Origin: a virus
DNA: 25,053 nucleotides
IMG/VR virus record: IMGVR_UViG_3300046836_000420
Span: 1-25,053 of that record
Direction: 5' to 3' (one strand)
The notes under the pieces are model-generated. The model saw nothing but the letters and a program-made list of their open reading frames with translations. It was not told the DNA's origin and did not search any database. This document shows positions 1 through 4,534 of this stretch, in pieces (within the stretch, counting starts at the first letter, position 1; the number at the start of each line of letters is the position of its first letter). A program made the position numbers and the translations under genes.

Positions 1-764
1 CCATGGCCAAAACCTATGGCGTCGACATTGCCGAGAGCTACGAGCTGATCACCGCTACATCGCCCGGCCTCGTGGAGCAGGCGCAGGCCGCCTACGAAAG
101 TAGGGGGAAACAGAGCGGCATGGGCGAGCGCGCCTGGGTGACGGCCGAGATCATCAAGCGGCGCTGGCGAGCCGCGCATGACGGGACCACCTCATGGTGG
201 AAGGACCTCGAGCGCGGCACCATGGAAGCCATCTCGAACACCGACGTGCTGCACCGCGACGCCGAAAACCCCCGCGGCCAGAAGGGCGCCTTAAAGGAGC
301 ACCCGGTGATCTACGTCGAGCCGGTGAAGATGCGCAAGTCGGGATCGTTCCTGTGGGTGCGTCTGCCGAGCGGCCGCTCGCTCTGCTACCCCTTTCCGCA
401 TTTCGCGATGAAGGCGATGCCATGGGTCGACGACGAGGGGGACGTCGTGGTCCGCCGGGTGCTCGCCTATAAGGGGGTAGATTCGTTCACGAAGCAGTGG
501 ACCGAGCAGTATGCTTATGGCGGGCTGTGGGCCGAGAACATCACCCAGGCGGTCGCGAGGGACATCATGGCAGAGGCCATGATACGGCTGGAGGCGGCAG
601 GGTATCCGGTGGTCTTATCGGTGCATGACGAGGTCGTTTGCGAGGTGCCGCTTGGCTTCGGAACCTTACAAAATTTTGAAAAAATTATGACGGAAATTCC
701 GAAATGGGCCTTCGGGTTGCCTATCGCCGCGAGCGCCTGGGCCGGGGAGCGCTACCGGAAATGA
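1..764 (+). CDS. Family A DNA polymerase, C-terminal part (5' end outside window)
   Basis: Replicative phage DNA polymerase of the Pol I/T7 gp5 family (family A), which copies the phage genome in the host cytoplasm. About 253 codons are visible. The frame is open to the left edge and lacks the motif A region expected earlier in the protein, so the ATG at base 3 is very unlikely to be the true start. The best diagnostic is motif C, VHDEVVCEV, near residues 205-213, carrying the His-Asp-Glu of the polymerase active site. It is preceded by a helix of the form ENITQAVARDIMAEAM that is typical of the palm/fingers region of these enzymes. The gene ends in an ATGA overlap with the next gene, so the two are translationally coupled. 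It is on the plus strand, convergent with the integrase and the late genes, which fits a replication operon reading in from the left. No exonuclease domain can be judged because that part is missing. Confidence 0.93.
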   Translation, partial: MAKTYGVDIAESYELITATSPGLVEQAQAAYESRGKQSGMGERAWVTAEIIKRRWRAAHDGTTSWWKDLERGTMEAISNTDVLHRDAENPRGQKGALKEHPVIYVEPVKMRKSGSFLWVRLPSGRSLCYPFPHFAMKAMPWVDDEGDVVVRRVLAYKGVDSFTKQWTEQYAYGGLWAENITQAVARDIMAEAMIRLEAAGYPVVLSVHDEVVCEVPLGFGTLQNFEKIMTEIPKWAFGLPIAASAWAGERYRK

Positions 765-1036
765 TTGACCTCGTCACGCTGAAAGAGGCCCTAGACTTTT
801 ATGATCTTAACGCTGACACGAGAGAAGATCCGTATCTTATTGCCGTCCTAAATGCCGCACGCCTCGTGCTCGCGGCACAGAGCGACACAATCGAGCTGAA
901 GCGTATCGATGCGTCGCTCGAGGCGCTACTCGTAGAGTGCGAGACGGTGCTGGATCTTGTTTCGCAGTCGCCTCTTTACATGGTCCGAGCGCAGGTATGC
1001 GCTCTTCTCGCCAAGCTCGAAGCTCGCACGGGATAA
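761..1036 (+). CDS. Small helical hypothetical protein coupled to DNA polymerase
   Basis: A 91-residue protein that I do not recognise. The ATG at 761 overlaps the polymerase stop codon (ATGA). This start is preferred over an upstream in-frame start at 704 because it avoids a 60-base overlap and because a GGGGAG purine run lies upstream. The sequence is acidic, Leu/Ala-rich and probably all-helical (for example LKRIDASLEALLVECETVLD). It has no membrane segment and no recognised catalytic motif. As the last gene of the replication operon it may be an accessory replication or early protein, but this rests on position only. Codon use around 780-840 is slightly more AT-rich than in the structural genes. 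Confidence 0.7.
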   Translation: MIDLVTLKEALDFYDLNADTREDPYLIAVLNAARLVLAAQSDTIELKRIDASLEALLVECETVLDLVSQSPLYMVRAQVCALLAKLEARTG

Positions 1037-1230
1037 CGCTCCTGTTAGCACACCAGAATCCCCTTTCAAGGCCTATCTAGTCTAGTCATTTCAACGGCTT
1101 ACCATCTATATCGTAACGCTTCAGGAAAACATCGAATGGCATTTCTTGATAATTCGGTTCGTTGAAAACGTTACATTTTTTGGGGTTGATAATCAAGAAT
1201 GCCGACACCCATCAAGGTTGACGCGCCAGC
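1037..1230. other. Convergent intergenic region; candidate attP/terminator region
   Basis: This 194-base non-coding gap separates the plus-strand polymerase operon from the minus-strand integrase. It is clearly more AT-rich than its surroundings and has a T6 run at 1176-1181. It contains an interrupted inverted repeat (separate entry) and two copies of TTGATAAT (1146-1153 and 1186-1193), the second within the perfect palindrome TTGATAATCAA (1186-1196). Phage attP sites commonly lie beside int and carry short repeated arm-type sites, so this is the best attP candidate in the window. No tRNA 3' end was recognised, so the core cannot be named. No strong GC-rich stem followed by a T-run was found for either operon. 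Confidence 0.5.
1138..1203. repeat. Interrupted inverted repeat downstream of int
   Basis: The left arm GGCATTTCTTGAT (1138-1150) and the right arm ATCAAGAATGCC (1192-1203) are reverse complements apart from one extra T in the left arm. They are separated by 41 AT-rich bases that include the T-run. The pairing is too good to dismiss for so short a non-coding gap. Possible roles are integrase or excisionase arm sites, a DNA cruciform, or a bidirectional terminator between convergent operons. The sequence does not decide among them. Confidence 0.55.
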
Positions 1231-2262
1231 TTACGCGGCCTGCTGGCCAAGCTGTGAAAGGTACTCGACGGAGCAGTGGCCATAGGCCCGCTCGACCGTG
1301 CTCACGGTGTCGCCCAACAGTTTGGCGACCGCGTAGATGGAAGCCCCGTCGAGCAGCAGGTGGGTGGCCCGGCTGTGCCGCAGCACGTGCGGGTGACGGC
1401 GTCCGTTGGTGATGCCGGCACGCCGTAATAGGTTCACGAAAGGCTCATAGGCCTTCCATCTGCGGCCGAAGAGCCAGCCATCCTCGGCGGCCGCGATGCG
1501 GCGATCCAGCGCCTCGCGCATCTCGGGGAAGATGGGCACGATAGGGCGGCGCTTCTTGGTCTTCCGCTCCCCGTCCTTGGCCAAGTGCACGCGGCCGAGA
1601 TCGAGCCGGACCTGCTCGACACGCAGCGTCTCAATGGCGTTGCGACGGGACGCGGTGTAGTAGGCCAGCACGATAAAGTCGTGCAGCCGGCCTTCCGCTG
1701 CATCGAGCACCGTGGCCAGTTCCGCCTTAGTGATCCATGGGGCCTCTCCGGCCCGCTCCAGCGCCGCCGGCAGCTCGATCGTCGGCAGGCCAGGGCTCTC
1801 CGGCGTGCCGATCCGCTTCCATCGCTTGGCGTGATTGGCCGCGGCCTGGAGGATGCCGAGCTCACGCCGGATGGTGATGACCGCGATGCCGTCGGCGGCC
1901 CTGACCGCGCCATAGACCCGGCAGCGCGGGATGTCGACGTCGGCCAAAGGCTCGTCGCCGAAATGGGCCAGCAGTGTCTTGACGCGGGATCGCATCGTCT
2001 TCCGGTCGACGCAGTTCGGCCCTTGCTCGCTCTCATACGTCATCAACGCCTGGCGCACCGTCATGCGATCGCCTAGGCGCATCCCGGCCATGTAGCCTGA
2101 ACCCGTGCTCAGGAACGCCGCGAAGGCTTTCTGCCCATCTTCAATCGTGTCAGTGCGTAGCGATACGCGCTTTGTCCGTCGAGCCTGCGGGTCATACCAG
2201 GCGGCGTAGCCGATGCCGTTACGGGTTTCAAACCAGGGTACCTTGCGCTGCGGACGAGCCAT
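1231..2262 (-). CDS. int: Tyrosine recombinase (phage integrase)
   Basis: A 343-residue integrase that inserts the phage genome at attB and removes it again. The N-terminus (MARPQRKVPWF, then a YDPQARRTKR stretch) looks like an arm-binding domain. Residues about 65-155 form the core-binding SAM-like domain and 175-335 the catalytic domain. Visible catalytic residues are Arg206 (TASRRNAI), a Lys in KTKKRR (about 235-237), His292 and Arg295 (HVLRHSRAT) and the nucleophile Tyr327 (VERAYGH). The position usually held by His/Trp in LGH is Asp318 (LGDTVST), a variant I believe is tolerated in some phage integrases. The ATG at 2262 follows a good ribosome site (GAGGAAATCAC) lying inside the excisionase gene, and the first 51 codons overlap that gene. 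It is the last gene of the repressor-excisionase-integrase operon and abuts the candidate attP. Confidence 0.96.
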   Translation of the reverse strand: MARPQRKVPWFETRNGIGYAAWYDPQARRTKRVSLRTDTIEDGQKAFAAFLSTGSGYMAGMRLGDRMTVRQALMTYESEQGPNCVDRKTMRSRVKTLLAHFGDEPLADVDIPRCRVYGAVRAADGIAVITIRRELGILQAAANHAKRWKRIGTPESPGLPTIELPAALERAGEAPWITKAELATVLDAAEGRLHDFIVLAYYTASRRNAIETLRVEQVRLDLGRVHLAKDGERKTKKRRPIVPIFPEMREALDRRIAAAEDGWLFGRRWKAYEPFVNLLRRAGITNGRRHPHVLRHSRATHLLLDGASIYAVAKLLGDTVSTVERAYGHCSVEYLSQLGQQAA

Positions 2263-2405
2263 GTGATTTCCTCGATCTGCTCAAGCTTGAATAGAGATTG
2301 GCGTCTCTCAGTACGGCCGGCGGGGATCAGTAGGCCGGTTTCGACGTAGCGTTGGATAGTTCTTGGCGAGAGGTGACAAAGCTTGGCAAACTCTCCCGAG
2401 CGCAT
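2109..2405 (-). CDS. MerR-like winged-helix protein, probable excisionase
   Basis: A 98-residue protein with a MerR/excisionase-type HTH at its N-terminus: GEFAKLCHLSPRTIQRYVETGLL, followed by a wing and an FKLEQIEEI helix. I chose the ATG at 2405 because it overlaps the repressor stop codon (TGATG). A longer version starting at 2504 would run 100 bases into the repressor gene and add a segment unlike any HTH N-terminus. The basic C-terminal half, after about residue 50, is encoded by DNA that also encodes the start of integrase in another frame (2109-2262). Its place immediately before int suggests an excisionase or directionality factor that bends attachment-site DNA. A transcriptional regulator of the lysogeny module is the alternative. 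The HTH fold is well supported; the excision role is inferred from context. Confidence 0.8.
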   Translation of the reverse strand: MRSGEFAKLCHLSPRTIQRYVETGLLIPAGRTERRQSLFKLEQIEEITWLVRSARYPGLKPVTASATPPGMTRRLDGQSAYRYALTRLKMGRKPSRRS

Positions 2406-2824
2406 CAGCCGGTCTTTCGTTTTAGTTCTCCATACTGGTCGTTTAAAAGCTGCATGATTTTCAAACCTGTACTGAAATCGACCGCTTGGTTTAAAAACAG
2501 CCACGCCCTACCATCACCTAAGTCTTTAAAATCTAAACTAGGTTTTCGATGGCTTGCGATCTCTTCCACAGGCTGAGGCGGCAGCAAAGCATCGCGCTCT
2601 ACGCCTAAAACTTTACATAGTTTTTGGAGTTGGGCCGGTCGGGGGAGGGTGCGGCCGCGGATATAGCCGGAGATGCTGTCTTCGCCGAGGCCGGATGCTC
2701 TAGCGAGCTCGGCCTGCGTCATGCCCTTGTCGAGTTGAGCCCTTTGAAGACGCTTGGCAAATTCTAGCAGCCGTGCTTGACGGTTATCGATTTCGGGTCT
2801 GCGGGATGTAACGTGAACTGTCAT
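2405..2824 (-). CDS. Cro/CI-family HTH repressor without peptidase domain
   Basis: A 139-residue DNA-binding protein. Residues about 19-80 form a lambda-repressor-like HTH (HTH_3/XRE), with TQAELARASGLGEDSISGYI as the helix-turn-helix. The C-terminal part (LDFKDLGDGRAWLFLNQ, then a helix KIMQLLND) is about 45 residues long. It has no S24/LexA serine-lysine self-cleavage domain, so RecA-stimulated autocleavage is unlikely. It is the first gene of the lysogeny operon, has a good promoter upstream (2868-2896) and is coupled to the excisionase gene by TGATG. The ribosome site is weak, and the leader of roughly 35 bases is short. It probably maintains lysogeny by repressing the early promoter, which lies outside the window. 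Its second half is more AT-rich than the surrounding structural genes. Confidence 0.88.
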   Translation of the reverse strand: MTVHVTSRRPEIDNRQARLLEFAKRLQRAQLDKGMTQAELARASGLGEDSISGYIRGRTLPRPAQLQKLCKVLGVERDALLPPQPVEEIASHRKPSLDFKDLGDGRAWLFLNQAVDFSTGLKIMQLLNDQYGELKRKTG

Positions 2825-2867
2825 TGGCGTTCTAGTGTTTCGAGTGTGCCCCCACCGTTACTCTCGC

Positions 2868-2896
2868 TTTATAAAGGCAAAGAGGTCAAATATCAA
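2868..2896 (-). promoter_or_regulatory. Sigma70-type promoter of the repressor-xis-int operon, with palindrome over the -10
   Basis: Reading the minus strand, TTGATA (2896-2891) and TATAAA (2873-2868) are separated by exactly 17 bases. Each matches the sigma70 consensus at five of six positions. Transcription would begin near 2861, about 37 bases before the repressor ATG. The -10 sits within the perfect 10-base palindrome CTTTATAAAG (2867-2876), which could be an operator half-site or autoregulation site. No comparable rightward promoter facing the plus strand was seen. Confidence 0.6.
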
Positions 2897-2909
2897 CTTT
2901 GGGTCGTGG

Positions 2910-3098
2910 TTATCCCCTTTCATGTTGTCGCAGTGCCCTGGTGATAGCCACTGAATCGGCGGGCGTGATCTCGGTCGGCGCATCGAGGCCTTGCTTAACC
3001 CGGTCGGGAGCCGACGGCTTAGGGTCAGGTTCCTTGCGCCATGGTTGCCAGGTGAGGCGCTGCTGCGCTTCGTGCATGACCGGGTTCCGGGTGCTCAT
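2910..3098 (-). CDS. Small hypothetical protein
   Basis: A 62-residue protein with no recognised family. The ATG at 3098 is preceded by AAGGA with an 8-base spacer and begins five bases after the stop of the membrane-protein gene, as expected in this operon. A longer frame opening at 3206 lies entirely inside the neighbouring gene before this point and was not used. The protein is charged, with many Pro, Arg and Gln residues (WRKEPDPKPSAPDRVKQGLD), and has no membrane segment or lipobox. It is the last gene of the late operon before the repressor promoter. No terminator follows it. Confidence 0.55.
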   Translation of the reverse strand: MSTRNPVMHEAQQRLTWQPWRKEPDPKPSAPDRVKQGLDAPTEITPADSVAITRALRQHERG

Positions 3099-3102
3099 CC
3101 CT

Positions 3103-3450
3103 TTAGTCCTTGGTTGACGGCTCCGCCCGGAAGTCCTCTGGGGGAGGGACCACAGGTGTGCCCTTCGCTTTCGGCGTTGGCTGCAGCTCGGCCTGATCGC
3201 CGCCATTGTATCTCTCGCTTCGCCTTTCGGGCACGATGCACTTCGACAAGAGTTCGCGCGTCTCGCGCTTGTCGATATAGAGCAAGCTGACCTCCTCCTT
3301 GCGTTGGTCAGCCACTCGATTGAGGATGAAGTAGAAGAAGCCCAGCAGACAAAGGTTCATGAAGACCAAGGCGAGCGACAACGGCTCGTGCTTCATCGAG
3401 TCCACGAACCCTAGTGCGACTTTCGCACCGGTATCTACTGGGCCTGCCAT
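3103..3450 (-). CDS. Single-TM membrane protein, putative holin or spanin-like
   Basis: A 115-residue protein with one strong membrane segment at about residues 23-46 (PLSLALVFMNLCLLGFFYFI). A charged, partly helical domain follows (ADQRKEEVSLLYIDKRETRELLSKC), and the tail is Pro-rich. The preceding MKHEP and the conserved-looking SLALVxMN pattern resemble small phage membrane proteins found beside endolysins. The frame is open far upstream, but that part shadows the proline-rich gene; the ATG at 3450 is the first start beyond it. Being close to the GH19 endolysin, which has no signal or anchor, it is a reasonable candidate for the membrane component of lysis: a class III-type holin or an inner-membrane spanin. 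No nested outer-membrane lipoprotein partner was found. Function is inferred from topology and position. Confidence 0.7.
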   Translation of the reverse strand: MAGPVDTGAKVALGFVDSMKHEPLSLALVFMNLCLLGFFYFILNRVADQRKEEVSLLYIDKRETRELLSKCIVPERRSERYNGGDQAELQPTPKAKGTPVVPPPEDFRAEPSTKD

Positions 3451-3463
3451 GTGATTTAAGCCG

Positions 3464-3919
3464 TTAGGCCGGTGTCTTTGGCGCGGCTTCGCCTTCGCCC
3501 GGCACGCGGACCCAGACCCAGCGATTGGCCTGCGGCGACCACGCCCATACCCAATGCCCGGCATCCGTTGCCGGCGGGGGCTGGGTGGGCGGCGGCTCGG
3601 TCGGCGGCTCGACGGGAGGTCCGACCGGGATCTGCGCCCATGGCGGGCTGTAGCCTGGGTCCACCGGCCCACCCGGCACTTGTGCCCAAGGCGGTGAGTA
3701 CCCGGGGTCCACGGGTCCGCCCGGCGGCCGCGGCCTCGCCCACGGCGGCGAGTAGCCGGGGTCGACCGGTCCGCCGCCCTGTCCGCCCGGGGGCACTTGC
3801 GCCCACGGCGGCGAGTAGCCAGGGTCCACTGGCCCGGGAACAATCGGCGGGAGCGGGCTGTCGGCTGGGACTCCAAGGATATTGACTGTCTGGCCAGGCT
3901 TAACCGTAATCGTAGCCAT
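3464..3919 (-). CDS. Proline-rich protein with four GPVDPGYSPPWA repeats
   Basis: A 151-residue protein. It starts MATITVKPGQTVNI after a strong ribosome site (AAGGAG, 8-base spacer). Four exact copies of GPVDPGYSPPWA begin at residues 29, 50, 68 and 84, spaced 21, 18 and 16 residues apart by Gly/Pro linkers. A PPTEPPPTQPPP stretch and a Trp-rich end (HWVWAWSP, RWVWVRVP) follow. There is no signal peptide or membrane segment. Pro-rich repeat proteins ending in aromatic Val/Trp motifs occur near lysis genes in some phages of soil Alphaproteobacteria, but I know of no defined function. It may be an extended linker or adhesive virion component. The gene sits between the endolysin and the putative holin, on the same transcript. 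Confidence 0.78.
   Translation of the reverse strand: MATITVKPGQTVNILGVPADSPLPPIVPGPVDPGYSPPWAQVPPGGQGGGPVDPGYSPPWARPRPPGGPVDPGYSPPWAQVPGGPVDPGYSPPWAQIPVGPPVEPPTEPPPTQPPPATDAGHWVWAWSPQANRWVWVRVPGEGEAAPKTPA
3635..3835 (-). repeat. Four in-frame repeats encoding GPVDPGYSPPWA
   Basis: Four units of about 36 bases encode an identical 12-residue peptide within the proline-rich gene, separated by variable Gly/Pro-coding spacers. The DNA copies differ at synonymous positions, so the peptide appears more constant than the DNA. The spacing and copy number look prone to slippage or recombination. Confidence 0.85.
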
Positions 3920-3934
3920 TTCTAGTTCTCCTTG

Positions 3935-4534
3935 TTACGCCGCATCGGGTTTCAGTGCGGCTTTGAATTTTGTGTAGTAGCCCTTGATTGTTTCCGCCTT
4001 GTCCAATGCGTTGACTATCTTCCTCGCATTGTAGGCGTCCTCGATCTTCTTCGCGTGGTCGAAAAACTTGGGCAATCCGACGCCCGTAAACCACCCCCCA
4101 ATCATCCCGTCGAAGAGCACAAGCGCCGACGTCTCGTCCTCGAGCATGCGGTGCGGGTATTGATGCATAGGGGCGTCGACTTTGTAGTGGGCCAGGAGCG
4201 CATCCTGGCCTTTCTGGTAGTTCGCCTCCCAGGTGAGCTGGACGTGCCCGCGCCCGTAATAGCACTGCTTGTAAGGCCCAGTCGGCTCGCCGTATGACTT
4301 GCCTTTCCCCTGCCCGTATTCCTCGATCGGCACCATCATGTAAGCCGTCTCGTGGAAGGCGGTCGCGAATGCGTAAGCTAGCCAGTTGTGGCTGTTCGCC
4401 GCCGCCTTCTTCTCGAAATATTTCTCCCATTGATCGAGCAGGTAGTTCATCCCGTCCACCTGGCGCTGGGTCAACTTGCCATTGAACAGGCTCTCCCTCA
4501 CTGAAGAAAAGAAGAAATCTCGGTTGTAAGGCAT
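3935..4534 (-). CDS. GH19-type (chitinase-like) endolysin
   Basis: A 199-residue muralytic enzyme of the glycoside hydrolase 19/lysozyme-like superfamily, expected to cut the glycan backbone of peptidoglycan at the end of infection. Visible signatures are AFATAFHETAYMM with the probable catalytic Glu62, a second acidic pair in VPIEEYGQG (Glu71-72), and YYGRGHVQLTW (residues 92-102), which matches the GRGxxQLT substrate-binding motif of GH19. A later NARKIVNALDK helix also fits. The length is right for a single-domain phage endolysin. There is no signal peptide or SAR segment, so a holin should be needed for release. The start overlaps the stop of the 1113-residue gene (TGATG), with AGGA upstream. 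It is the first gene of the lysis segment, directly after the ejection proteins. Confidence 0.9.
   Translation of the reverse strand: MPYNRDFFFSSVRESLFNGKLTQRQVDGMNYLLDQWEKYFEKKAAANSHNWLAYAFATAFHETAYMMVPIEEYGQGKGKSYGEPTGPYKQCYYGRGHVQLTWEANYQKGQDALLAHYKVDAPMHQYPHRMLEDETSALVLFDGMIGGWFTGVGLPKFFDHAKKIEDAYNARKIVNALDKAETIKGYYTKFKAALKPDAA

Noticed and set aside
1037-1230. tRNA gene fragment as attachment core
   Set aside because: No T-arm, anticodon arm or acceptor end could be assembled on either strand.
1384-1389. CACGTG core in the integrase gene as a second parS site
   Set aside because: Flanking bases do not match the parS palindrome beyond the six-base core.
2406-2504. Longer start for the MerR-like protein at 2504
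   Set aside because: It would overlap the repressor by 100 bases. The ATG at 2405 forms a TGATG coupling and starts directly at the HTH.
3451-3876. 5' extension of the single-TM membrane protein frame
   Set aside because: This part is Arg/Pro-rich shadow sequence of the proline-rich gene; the protein-like sequence begins at the ATG at 3450.
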